From Planococcus sp. PAMC 21323 (GTDB lineage Bacteria; Bacillota; Bacilli; Bacillales_A; Planococcaceae), in assembly GCF_000785555.1 (NCBI RefSeq), contig NZ_CP009129.1:868001-932000 (forward strand): 64,000 nucleotides of DNA, in the 5' to 3' direction. Of the stretch, positions 54,948-64,000 are shown piece after piece. Every line of letters begins with the position of its first letter. Position 1 is the first letter of the stretch. The notes beneath the pieces are model-generated. The model was not told the DNA's origin. It saw only the letters and a list, made by a program, of their open reading frames with translations, and ran no database searches. Position numbers and translations under genes: made by a program.

Positions 54948-56105
54948 ATGACTATACAAATGTTTGAAAAACCATTAGGCATGAGAGATGATTTTCCATT
55001 TATCGCAAAAAAGAAAGCAGAGCTCCGTACAAGTGGAACCAATATTATTCAGCAAGCAGGTTATGACTTACTACAGACTCCAACATTAGAATATTACGAA
55101 ACGATTGGTAAAATTTCAGCAATCGCAGACAATGCATTGTTTAAACTATTAGACAGCCAAGGAGAAACGCTAGTTTTAAGACCAGATATGACTTCACCCA
55201 TCGCACGGGTTGCAGCATCTAAATTATTAAAAGAAAAGATGCCTGTAAGACTAGGGTATTATTCAAATGTTTTTCGCGCTCAAAAACGAGAAGGCGGGCG
55301 ACCGGCTGAATTCGAACAAATGGGCGTAGAATTGATCGGGGATGATTCACTTTATGCTGATGCAGAAGTGATTATTCTGGCAGGTAATATCTTAAAAAGC
55401 TTGAACATAGAGTCGAATCGATTCGTAATCGGTCACACTCAATTATTGCAGTTGATTCTTGAAGATTTCGGATTAAGCCAAGAGCAGATTGAACAAGTAC
55501 GTGGCGCATTTGTTTCAAAAAATAGCGTTGGATTTGAAACCTTAGCAAAAGAATTACCTATTGAATCATCAAGAATGGAGTCGTTTATTGGCTTGATTTC
55601 AACGACAACTGTCGAAGAATGGCAGCAATGGGTTGACCCACATAACGCAAAACAAACGGCATTGTATGCAGAAATGAAAAAACTAAAGAAAATATTAGCA
55701 GACAGTGGATTATCAGAAGCAATTACTTATGATTTGTCGTTCAGCAGCCACATGACGTATTATACCGGAGTTGTATTTGAAGTATATGCTGCCGGTAGTG
55801 GATTTCCGCTTGGTAATGGTGGACGTTATGATGGATTGATGAAACAATTCGGACTCGAAGTCGGGGCAACTGGATTTGGATTACGTGTTGATAGACTGTT
55901 AGAAATCATGCCGCCTGTTTCAGAAAAAGAAGAACATACATTGGTCTTGTTTGATGAACAGCATGAAGACCAAGCGTTTGAAGAAGCGCAAAATCTGCGC
56001 GAACGTGGCATTCGTGTCACATTGCAATTTGCACCAGCGGTCAAGGCCACTGATGAATTTAGCAAACATTTCAGCAAGGTTCTACGATTGGAAGGTGCTA
56101 AGTAA
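54948..56105 (+). CDS. hisZ: ATP phosphoribosyltransferase regulatory subunit
   Basis: A 385-residue paralogue of histidyl-tRNA synthetase that lacks the anticodon domain and activates short-form HisG. Class II aaRS-like motifs are visible ([52 protein letters not shown]). ATG 54948 has better spacing to GGGAG than ATG 54945. It shares one base with hisG (TAATG). Confidence 0.93.
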   Translation: MTIQMFEKPLGMRDDFPFIAKKKAELRTSGTNIIQQAGYDLLQTPTLEYYETIGKISAIADNALFKLLDSQGETLVLRPDMTSPIARVAASKLLKEKMPVRLGYYSNVFRAQKREGGRPAEFEQMGVELIGDDSLYADAEVIILAGNILKSLNIESNRFVIGHTQLLQLILEDFGLSQEQIEQVRGAFVSKNSVGFETLAKELPIESSRMESFIGLISTTTVEEWQQWVDPHNAKQTALYAEMKKLKKILADSGLSEAITYDLSFSSHMTYYTGVVFEVYAAGSGFPLGNGGRYDGLMKQFGLEVGATGFGLRVDRLLEIMPPVSEKEEHTLVLFDEQHEDQAFEEAQNLRERGIRVTLQFAPAVKATDEFSKHFSKVLRLEGAK

Positions 56106-56731
56106 TGGATGCATTAACAATAGCAATGCCTAAAGGAAGAATATTTGAAGAAGCTTATGAATTATTAGTAAAAGCTGGCTATGATTTGCCAAAAGAACTT
56201 GATGATTCACGGAAGTTGATCGTCGAAGCGCCCAATGAAAATATCCGATTTATTCTTTCGAAACCAATGGATGTTCCGGTTTATGTAGAACATGGTGTCG
56301 CAGATATCGGCATCGCGGGTAAAGACGTTATGCTAGAACTTGAATGTGATGTCTATGAATTGCTTGACCTTGGCATTAGCCGTTGCTATATCGCGACTGC
56401 AGGTATGCCTGATACGCTAATGAATAAAGTATCTCCTCGCGTTGCCACAAAATACCCGAAAGTAGCATCTCAATACTATCGTGGCAAAGGCGAACAAGTG
56501 GAAATTATTGACTTGAATGGTTCGATCGAACTTGCGCCAATGATCGGTTTAGCTGATCGAATTGTAGATATCGTTTCTACAGGCAAAACCTTAAGTGAAA
56601 ATGGCTTAGTTGAATATGAAAAAATCGTCGATATTACATCGCGTTTAATTGCGAATCCCGTTAGTTATCGGTTAAAGCAAAAACGCATTACAGATCTAGT
56701 AGAAAGACTGAGAAAGCAGGCAATTTTATGA
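56105..56731 (+). CDS. hisG: ATP phosphoribosyltransferase, short form
   Basis: A 208-residue catalytic subunit joining ATP and PRPP in the first step of histidine synthesis. [27 protein letters not shown] and [50 protein letters not shown] are the short-form signature; the C-terminal regulatory domain is absent, hence the need for HisZ. It overlaps hisD by four bases. Confidence 0.95.
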   Translation: MDALTIAMPKGRIFEEAYELLVKAGYDLPKELDDSRKLIVEAPNENIRFILSKPMDVPVYVEHGVADIGIAGKDVMLELECDVYELLDLGISRCYIATAGMPDTLMNKVSPRVATKYPKVASQYYRGKGEQVEIIDLNGSIELAPMIGLADRIVDIVSTGKTLSENGLVEYEKIVDITSRLIANPVSYRLKQKRITDLVERLRKQAIL

Positions 56732-58011
56732 AAGTGACTCGTCTTTCTTCAGGAATCTCTATTAGAAGAACCATAGCAGAAGGCACCGAACAACAAGTAA
56801 CTGCGGTTAGAACGATTATTCAAGAAGTGAGAGATTACGGGGACAAAGCGATGTTCCGTTTCACAGAAAAATGGGATGGCGCAAAATTAACTTCTTTACG
56901 CGTTACAAAAGAAGAAATTGCGCGAGCGGTAGAACGTTTTGACTCTCAATTGTTAGCTGACTTATCTGAAGCTGCGGCAAATATTCGTAACTACCATGAA
57001 AGTCAGCAACAACAAGGTTATCGACTAGATAACGAAGATGGCTCGTATGTTGCACAGCGTGTGACGGCAATTGAGTCAGCTGGACTATACGTACCAGGCG
57101 GCACGGCTGCTTATCCTTCATCTGTGTTGATGAATGTTATTCCGGCACAAGTAGCTGGGGTTTCACGTATTGTTTTAATCTCGCCACCGAGTAAAGACGG
57201 AACATTGTCTGATGGAGTTCTCGTAGCAGCTCATATTCTCGGGATTAAGGAAGTCTATAAGTCTGGCGGTGCACAAGCCATTGCGGCATTAGCTTATGGA
57301 ACTGAATCGATTGCACCGGTTGATAAAATTACGGGACCCGGCAATATTTTCGTTGCGCTTGCTAAGCGAGAAGTTAATGGAGATGTAGCCATTGATATGA
57401 TTGCTGGCCCGAGTGAAATTGCAATAATTGCAGATGACACAGCTTATGCTGATGAAGTGGCAGCAGACTTATTGTCACAAGCAGAACATGATCCACTGGC
57501 AAGTGCTGTATTATTGACTACCAGTGAAAAATTAGCAGCAGCTGTTTCCAAACAAGTTGAACAGCAGCTTGCAACATTGCCTCGTGAAGCTATTGCAAGC
57601 CCAGCAATTGAAAATCACAGCATGATTTATATTGGTGACACCATGGAGGAATTGATTAGAGCTTCAGATCAATTAGCTCCTGAACATTTAGAGATTATGA
57701 CAGAAGATGCTGAAGCGATTGCAGAGAAAATTCGCCATGCGGGTGCGATTTTTATCGGTCGTTATTCGTCCGAACCGATTGGTGATTATTTTGCCGGCAC
57801 CAATCACGTATTGCCAACAAACAGCACGGCACGCTTTTCAAGTGCATTATCGGTCTATGACTTTATCAAACGAACAAGTATTATTCGCTATAGCGAAAAA
57901 GCATGGCAAAATAATAAAGAAAAAATCGCTCGCTTGGCACGTCTTGAAGGATTAGAGGGACATGCGCGTGCAGTTGAATCACGGTCGTGGGAAAAGGGGA
58001 ATGAGCAATGA
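56728..58011 (+). CDS. hisD: histidinol dehydrogenase
   Basis: A 427-residue zinc enzyme that oxidises histidinol to histidine in two NAD-dependent steps. [22 protein letters not shown], the zinc-site [13 protein letters not shown], and [13 protein letters not shown] and GTNHVLPT motifs are present. It overlaps hisG and hisB by four bases each. Confidence 0.95.
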   Translation: MKVTRLSSGISIRRTIAEGTEQQVTAVRTIIQEVRDYGDKAMFRFTEKWDGAKLTSLRVTKEEIARAVERFDSQLLADLSEAAANIRNYHESQQQQGYRLDNEDGSYVAQRVTAIESAGLYVPGGTAAYPSSVLMNVIPAQVAGVSRIVLISPPSKDGTLSDGVLVAAHILGIKEVYKSGGAQAIAALAYGTESIAPVDKITGPGNIFVALAKREVNGDVAIDMIAGPSEIAIIADDTAYADEVAADLLSQAEHDPLASAVLLTTSEKLAAAVSKQVEQQLATLPREAIASPAIENHSMIYIGDTMEELIRASDQLAPEHLEIMTEDAEAIAEKIRHAGAIFIGRYSSEPIGDYFAGTNHVLPTNSTARFSSALSVYDFIKRTSIIRYSEKAWQNNKEKIARLARLEGLEGHARAVESRSWEKGNEQ

Positions 58012-58595
58012 GAAAAGCTGAAATTAAACGAAATACCAATGAAACTAAGATTGCTGTTAAGTTTTCATTAGATGGAGAAGGCAAATCGGTTATTGATACA
58101 GGCGTACCGTTCATGGATCATATGTTAGATTTGTTTATTAAGCACGGTTTGTTTGATGGGGACATACAAGCAGACGGGGATACTCATATCGACGACCACC
58201 ACACGACAGAAGATATTGGCATAGTTTTAGGGCAAGCTGTAAAAGAAGCGCTTGGTGATAAAAAAGGCATACGTCGATACGGCAATGCATTTGTACCTAT
58301 GGATGATGCGTTAGCGCAAGTTGTTATCGATTGTTCAAACCGTCCGCACCTCGAACTTCGCAGCCAGCCGTTGAGTGAAAAAGTAGGATCATTTGATACT
58401 GAACTCGTCGAGGAATTTCTATGGAAATTCGCACTCGAATCACGTATGAATGTTCACGTAATTGTCCACTACGGCAAAAACACACATCACATTATCGAAG
58501 CGATATTCAAAGCATTAGCACGTGCGCTTGATGAAGCAACAACAATCGACCCGAGAGTAAAAGGTGTACCGTCAACAAAGGGGTTGCTAACATGA
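58008..58595 (+). CDS. hisB: imidazoleglycerol-phosphate dehydratase
   Basis: A 195-residue monofunctional dehydratase. The metal-binding DDHHTTEDIGIVLGQA and the C-terminal THHIIEAIFKALARAL repeat motif are intact. No histidinol-phosphatase domain is fused. It overlaps both neighbours by four bases. Confidence 0.95.
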   Translation: MRKAEIKRNTNETKIAVKFSLDGEGKSVIDTGVPFMDHMLDLFIKHGLFDGDIQADGDTHIDDHHTTEDIGIVLGQAVKEALGDKKGIRRYGNAFVPMDDALAQVVIDCSNRPHLELRSQPLSEKVGSFDTELVEEFLWKFALESRMNVHVIVHYGKNTHHIIEAIFKALARALDEATTIDPRVKGVPSTKGLLT

Positions 58596-59221
58596 TCATT
58601 GGTATCATCGATTATGGCATGGGTAATTTGTTTAGCGTCGAGCAGGCATTGAAAAAGCTGGAATGCACTGTGATTGTCTCAGATGATCCGGTTGTTTTAG
58701 GAAGAGCAGAAGGAATCTTGCTCCCTGGAGTAGGAGCTTTTCCAGACGCTATGGAATTATTAAATCAAAAAGGATTATCGGAATTTATCCAATCATTGCC
58801 TGCGAAAAATATTCCGCTTCTTGGAATTTGTCTTGGTATGCAATTGTTGTATGAAGATAGCTCTGAAGTAAAACCAACAAAAGGCTTAGGCTTACTCGAT
58901 GGGCAAATCCGTCGTTTTGAAAAAGGTACTTACCGAATCCCACATATGGGTTGGAATCGTCTTGAGTTTTCGCACATTCCTTATTGGTTAGATGACGTAT
59001 TAAGCGATACACATGTGTATTTTGTTCATTCATTTTTAGCTGTGAATACAAATGAACAAGAAGTTTTAGCAACGGCGAGCTATGGCGAACTGGATGTACC
59101 AGGAGTAGTCGGTTCTGGGCTAATTACAGGCATGCAATTCCATCCGGAAAAATCCGGCGATTTTGGTCATTATTTATTAGAACAATGGATTGCAAACGTT
59201 AGGAGGAACTCGAATGACTAA
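58592..59221 (+). CDS. hisH: imidazole glycerol phosphate synthase, glutaminase subunit
   Basis: A 209-residue class I glutamine amidotransferase that delivers ammonia to HisF. The nucleophile Cys lies in LLGICLGMQLL (about residue 80) and the His-Glu pair in MQFHPEKSGDFG. The hisA start lies inside its 3' end (8-base overlap). Confidence 0.95.
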   Translation: MIIGIIDYGMGNLFSVEQALKKLECTVIVSDDPVVLGRAEGILLPGVGAFPDAMELLNQKGLSEFIQSLPAKNIPLLGICLGMQLLYEDSSEVKPTKGLGLLDGQIRRFEKGTYRIPHMGWNRLEFSHIPYWLDDVLSDTHVYFVHSFLAVNTNEQEVLATASYGELDVPGVVGSGLITGMQFHPEKSGDFGHYLLEQWIANVRRNSND

Positions 59222-59942
59222 TTTCCAAATTTACCCCGCGATTGATTTGCGGAATGGTAAATGTGTCCGGTTGTTTCAAGGGGATTATGCACAAGAAACC
59301 ATCTATGGAGATTCGCCAGTTGATATGGCGAAAAAATTTGTCGATGCTGGGGCACAGTGGATACATATGGTCGATTTGGACGGAGCAAAAGATGGTGTTC
59401 GTATAAACGACCAAGTGGTAATTGAAGCTGCAAAACTGAGTGCAAAAGTTCAAGTAGGCGGGGGCATTCGAACGCGTGAAGATATTGAACATTATTTGTC
59501 TAATGGTGTAGCACGTGTCATTATTGGCAGTCTCGCGATTCGTAATCCAGAACTTGCGGTGTCGTTTATCGAAGAATTTGGAGCTGAACAAATTGTCATC
59601 GGCATAGACGCTAAAAATGGCATGGCAGCAACAGAAGGTTGGATTGAAACATCAGGGCAAGCAGCAACAGAAGTAGCGGATTATTTTGCTGCTAAGGGAG
59701 CAAAGCATTTTATTTACACCGATATTGCTACGGATGGAACACTTGCTGGACCAAATATTGAAGCAAACCGTACTTTAGCTAAATCTGATCGTGCACAAGT
59801 TATTGTCTCAGGTGGCATTGGGTCACTGGAAGATGTGAAAAACGTTAAAAAAGCATCTGAAAAAAGCAATATTGCAGGTGTTATTATCGGCAAAGCTTTG
59901 TATGAAAACCGCTTTACACTGGAGGAGGCATTGTCATGCTGA
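59214..59942 (+). CDS. hisA: ProFAR isomerase
   Basis: A 242-residue (beta/alpha)8 isomerase. The catalytic Asp is in [17 protein letters not shown]; the half-barrel repeats [17 protein letters not shown] and [14 protein letters not shown] carry phosphate-binding loops. TAGGAGG precedes ATG 59214, within hisH; the longer frame from 59190 is unlikely. It overlaps hisF by seven bases. Confidence 0.94.
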   Translation: MTNFQIYPAIDLRNGKCVRLFQGDYAQETIYGDSPVDMAKKFVDAGAQWIHMVDLDGAKDGVRINDQVVIEAAKLSAKVQVGGGIRTREDIEHYLSNGVARVIIGSLAIRNPELAVSFIEEFGAEQIVIGIDAKNGMAATEGWIETSGQAATEVADYFAAKGAKHFIYTDIATDGTLAGPNIEANRTLAKSDRAQVIVSGGIGSLEDVKNVKKASEKSNIAGVIIGKALYENRFTLEEALSC

Positions 59943-60688
59943 CAAAACGCATTATTCCATGTTTAGATGTAAAAGAAGGGCGTGTCGTTAAGGGCGTTAG
60001 CTTTGTGGAGTTACGTGATGCAGGAGATCCGGTTGAACTGGCTCGATTTTACGATAAACAAGGCGCGGACGAACTGGTCTTTTTGGACATTTCAGCGTCT
60101 CATGAAGGAAAAGAAACCATGATCGAAGTGGTGAAAATCGTCGCAACGGAATTATCAATTCCATTTACTGTAGGTGGTGGAATTCGCAGTTTAGAGGATA
60201 TGAAACGTTTATTGCGTGCTGGCGCTGATAAAGTATCGTTAAACACGGCGGCACTCGATCGCCCCGAACTCATCAAAGAAGGGGCCGATTTTTTTGGATC
60301 TCAATGTATCGTTGTAGCAATCGACGCTAAGAAAAATGGTGATAACTGGGATGTATACACACACGGGGGGCGCAACAAAACCGAATGGTCAGCTGTTGAA
60401 TGGGCAAAAAAATGTGTTGAACTTGGCGCAGGTGAATTGCTGCTAACAAGTATGGACAAAGACGGGTCTAAAGATGGGTTTGATCTGGAATTGACCCGAG
60501 CTGTACGCGAAGCGGTAGAAGTACCGGTTATTGCTAGCGGTGGAGCAGGAAATAAAGAACATTTTGACGAAGTATTTAAAAGAGTAGACGCTGACGCAGC
60601 ATTAGCTGCTTCGATTTTTCATTATAAAGAAACGAGTGTTGCCGAAGTAAAAGATTATTTACGGAAAGAGGGAGTGAATGTCCGATGA
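59936..60688 (+). CDS. hisF: imidazole glycerol phosphate synthase, cyclase subunit
   Basis: A 250-residue (beta/alpha)8 cyclase that uses ammonia from His[13 protein letters not shown] holds the first catalytic Asp; [13 protein letters not shown] holds the second; [25 protein letters not shown] is the typical phosphate loop. Its start lies within hisA and it overlaps hisI by four bases. Confidence 0.95.
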   Translation: MLTKRIIPCLDVKEGRVVKGVSFVELRDAGDPVELARFYDKQGADELVFLDISASHEGKETMIEVVKIVATELSIPFTVGGGIRSLEDMKRLLRAGADKVSLNTAALDRPELIKEGADFFGSQCIVVAIDAKKNGDNWDVYTHGGRNKTEWSAVEWAKKCVELGAGELLLTSMDKDGSKDGFDLELTRAVREAVEVPVIASGGAGNKEHFDEVFKRVDADAALAASIFHYKETSVAEVKDYLRKEGVNVR

Positions 60689-61308
60689 CTACGATTCAAT
60701 ATGACCAGAACGGGCTAATTCCCGTCATTATTCAACATGCTATAACAAAAGAAGTATTAACACTCGCTTATGCAAATGAAGAAGCTGTCCAAAAAACGAT
60801 GGCTACCAATGAAACGTGGCTTTATTCAAGAAGCCGCAGTGAGTTATGGAACAAAGGCGCGACGAGTGGCAATACACAAAAAGTAACAGCCATTCAATTA
60901 GATTGCGATGGCGATTCATTAATTTATGAAGTGGTTCCAAACGGACCAGCTTGTCACACAGGAAAAAACAGCTGCTTTTTTGAAACGATTCACGGTGAAT
61001 CGAACGAGTCATCAGGAGATATGATTGCGCAATTAGCAGCATTGATCGAAACACGTGAAACTGAAATGCCTGAAGGTGCTTATACAACGTATTTATTTAA
61101 TGAAGGCGTTGATAAAATTTGTAAAAAAGTAGGAGAAGAAGCAGCGGAAGTGATCATCGCTGCTAAAAATCGCGATGCTGAAGAATTATCAATGGAAGCT
61201 GCCGATTTGTTGTACCATCTTTTGGTGTTACTGCAGGAACAAAAAGTAAGCTTTAACCAAGTTGTGGATGTATTGAAAGAGCGACATACAACGAAAATGG
61301 ACAAGTAA
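60685..61308 (+). CDS. hisI: bifunctional phosphoribosyl-AMP cyclohydrolase/phosphoribosyl-ATP pyrophosphohydrolase
   Basis: A 207-residue HisIE fusion. The N-terminal cyclohydrolase has [19 protein letters not shown], the metal-site [10 protein letters not shown] and [11 protein letters not shown]; the C-terminal pyrophosphohydrolase has [16 protein letters not shown] and [14 protein letters not shown]. It closes the eight-gene operon. hisC is not in this operon, as in B. subtilis. Confidence 0.95.
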   Translation: MTTIQYDQNGLIPVIIQHAITKEVLTLAYANEEAVQKTMATNETWLYSRSRSELWNKGATSGNTQKVTAIQLDCDGDSLIYEVVPNGPACHTGKNSCFFETIHGESNESSGDMIAQLAALIETRETEMPEGAYTTYLFNEGVDKICKKVGEEAAEVIIAAKNRDAEELSMEAADLLYHLLVLLQEQKVSFNQVVDVLKERHTTKMDK

Positions 61309-61350
61309 ATAATAGGAGAATATGCTATAATTACAGCATATTTGAGTTTG

Positions 61351-61380
61351 GAGACGATTTTAATCGTCTCTTTTACTTTT
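61351..61380 (+). terminator. terminator between hisI and the TPR gene
   Basis: GAGACGAT and ATCGTCTC form an 8-bp stem over four bases, followed by T-rich sequence. It ends about 13 bases before the TPR gene start. Confidence 0.7.
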
Positions 61381-61393
61381 TCGGAGGCATATT

Positions 61394-62917
61394 TTGGAGA
61401 ATAAAAAAAGAAACGATAAGAACATACTGTCTTTTCTACCGACAGGCGAATTTTATTATAGAAAAGCGATGAAAGAACTTCAGCGTGAAAACTATCCTAA
61501 AGCTCATAAGTATTTACGACGTGCTACTGAGCTGAGTCCGAGAGATTCGAATATATTGACGCAATACGGCATTGTGTTGATGGAGATGCACGAATTCGAA
61601 CAAGCTACGGATGTCCTTCATGCTGCTCATGAATTGGATGCGAAAGATCCAAACATTTTATTTTTCCTTGCTGAAGTCCATGCACATATGGGCTTGTTTT
61701 GGGATGCGCAAAACTATGCCAAACAATACTTAGTTTTTGAAACAAAAGGTGAATATGCAGCTGAAGCATTGAGCATTATTGATTTTGCAGAACAAGAAGA
61801 GTGGCAATCTTTTGATGAAGATGGGGAAACGCAAGGGAGCGAATCCCATTATCAACAAGAAAAAGCACGGCGCATGATGGAACAGGGTGATTTTAAAAGC
61901 GCTATTGAACTACTTGAAAAATTGATCGAAGAAAAACCTGATTTTTGGGGTGCCTGCAATAATTTAGCGTTAGCATACTTTTATATCGGGGAAGCTGAAA
62001 TGGCTAAAGCCTTGCTTCATGATGTTTTGAGAAGAAATACAGGCAATTTGCATGCTCTTTGTAATTTAGCCGTGTTTCATTATTACGAAAAGAATGCAGA
62101 ATTAGATGATATTCTCGAACTTCTGAAAAAAATTCAACCGTATGTATTTGAACAACGATATAAATTAGGTGCAACATTTGCGCTAGTAGGGAAATACAAA
62201 GAAGCATACCGGTGGTTAAAGAGTTTGCAAAAACGTGGATTTGAAGGTGATGCAGCATTTTATTTTTGGTTGTCGCATGCAGCTTATCATTCAGGACATG
62301 AAGAAGCATCAAGACAAGCATGGGACCAGTTGAAGAAAATGGATCCGGATAAAGATGGCTACGCACCGTGGAACGAGCATTCATCTATGCCGCATGCAGA
62401 TGCGCTTGAACACGACCGAGATTATTTGGTAAAAAAGCTAGATCATACGAAAAAAAGTGAACGTCTCTTTGGTTTATTTTTATTAGGAAAATCAGCTCAT
62501 AAGCAAGAAATCATTTCTCATCCGAACTGGTTAGCGTCCGACCAACCATCTGTTCTTGAAACCTTTGTTTTAGGTTACGCACTTGGACATCCTTTTAAAA
62601 AAGAAATACCGGCGGAACAGGCATTTATGCGTGCAATGGAAGTCGCGGAGCTGCTATATGGAATAGACGAAATGGTAACCGAGAAGCGAGTAGAAGTTTT
62701 CAATTTGTGGTTCTTATTGCTTGAAAAAGCATTTGATGAAAATTATACATTCAAAAATCCAAGCGCTTTAGCGGCAGCTGTCGAATTTATGGTGAAATCA
62801 GCCAATCATGTAAAAATAACTAAAAAACAATTGGCAGACGACTTTGGAATCTCAGTCTCTACATTAACCAAGTATGTAAACGACATGTCAACCTACTTAC
62901 CTAATACGGAGCTGTAG
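61394..62917 (+). CDS. yvcD: tetratricopeptide repeat protein, YvcD-like
   Basis: A 507-residue cytosolic protein built of TPR helices, clearest at about residues 25-110 (YPKAHKYLRRATELSPRDSNILTQYGIVLMEM...) and 160-260 (GDFKSAIELLEKLIEEKPDFWGACNNLALAYF). The C-terminus ends in a helix-turn-helix-like stretch (TKKQLADDFGISVSTLTKYVNDM), unusual enough to suggest nucleic-acid contact. The start is a TTG after CGGAGG. Gene order his-TPR-trxB matches B. subtilis. Partner and role are unknown. Confidence 0.8.
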   Translation: MENKKRNDKNILSFLPTGEFYYRKAMKELQRENYPKAHKYLRRATELSPRDSNILTQYGIVLMEMHEFEQATDVLHAAHELDAKDPNILFFLAEVHAHMGLFWDAQNYAKQYLVFETKGEYAAEALSIIDFAEQEEWQSFDEDGETQGSESHYQQEKARRMMEQGDFKSAIELLEKLIEEKPDFWGACNNLALAYFYIGEAEMAKALLHDVLRRNTGNLHALCNLAVFHYYEKNAELDDILELLKKIQPYVFEQRYKLGATFALVGKYKEAYRWLKSLQKRGFEGDAAFYFWLSHAAYHSGHEEASRQAWDQLKKMDPDKDGYAPWNEHSSMPHADALEHDRDYLVKKLDHTKKSERLFGLFLLGKSAHKQEIISHPNWLASDQPSVLETFVLGYALGHPFKKEIPAEQAFMRAMEVAELLYGIDEMVTEKRVEVFNLWFLLLEKAFDENYTFKNPSALAAAVEFMVKSANHVKITKKQLADDFGISVSTLTKYVNDMSTYLPNTEL

Positions 62918-62966
62918 GCATAAAAGTTGAAGCTTTAGCTGGAATCTTATACGATTTAGCTACTGA

Positions 62967-63950
<984 letters not shown>

Positions 63951-64000
63951 TTGTTTCTTAATCGTTTTGTAACGCACTTGTCATAGTGTCTCTATATAAT

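Noticed and set aside
63967..64000. Promoter at the window end
   Set aside because: TATAAT is present but no -35 sequence at a proper distance is found, and the gene it would serve is outside the window.

Overview
The window is ordinary chromosomal DNA of a low-to-mid GC Gram-positive (Firmicutes, Bacillales). Protein sequences and gene order resemble Bacillus subtilis closely, but several B. subtilis neighbours are missing (ecsC, hemY, yvlA/C/D). I would place it in the Planococcaceae, probably Planococcus or a close relative; the genus is inference. I see no rRNA, tRNA, IS element, prophage or CRISPR array. Starts were chosen from ribosome binding sites, so many differ from the longest open frame.

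Region 1 (1-5.7 kb): the end of a KynB-like cyclase gene, a Cys-less ArsC/low-molecular-weight phosphatase relative, a universal stress protein, then a heterodimeric multidrug ABC exporter (BmrC/BmrD type). The exporter is preceded by a promoter, a 25-codon leader ORF with a strong RBS and an intrinsic terminator. This looks like a ribosome-controlled attenuator and is the strongest regulatory find. Region 2 (5.7-28.2 kb) follows the B. subtilis yhe/yha/hem order: yheE, yheB, yheA, yhaR, yhzD, yhaQP, the yhaO-yhaN-yhaM nuclease operon, prsA, a DUF3267 gene, scoC/hpr, yhaH, trpP, hit, ecsAB, an M20 amidohydrolase, a cation antiporter, hmoB, hemE-hemH and a YtkA-like lipoprotein. Candidate control sites are GAG/UAG triplets over the trpP ribosome binding site and a perfect 8-1-8 palindrome just after the hemE promoter.

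Region 3 (28.3-41.3 kb): a 41-residue YhfH-type zinc ribbon, lplJ, a Bce-type peptide-sensing and detoxification module (response regulator, kinase, ABC ATPase, permease), lcfB with a near-perfect FadR operator, an S9 peptidase that has lost part of its catalytic domain, an enoyl-CoA hydratase, an AarF/UbiB-like protein, and comK facing yhzC.

Region 4 (41.5-64 kb) corresponds to a distant part of the B. subtilis chromosome: uvrBA with a LexA-like box, yvlB, a three-gene minus-strand block (amidase, TetM-like GTPase, DUF1801 protein), hprK-lgt-yvoD-ppaX-yvoF, a compact hisZGDBHAFI operon, a TPR protein and trxB. The comK/uvrB junction near 41.3-41.5 kb is therefore a rearrangement point relative to B. 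subtilis.

Overall the window carries housekeeping and envelope-stress functions: haem synthesis and breakdown, protein secretion and folding, RNA/DNA repair and turnover, histidine synthesis, and two drug or peptide defence modules.
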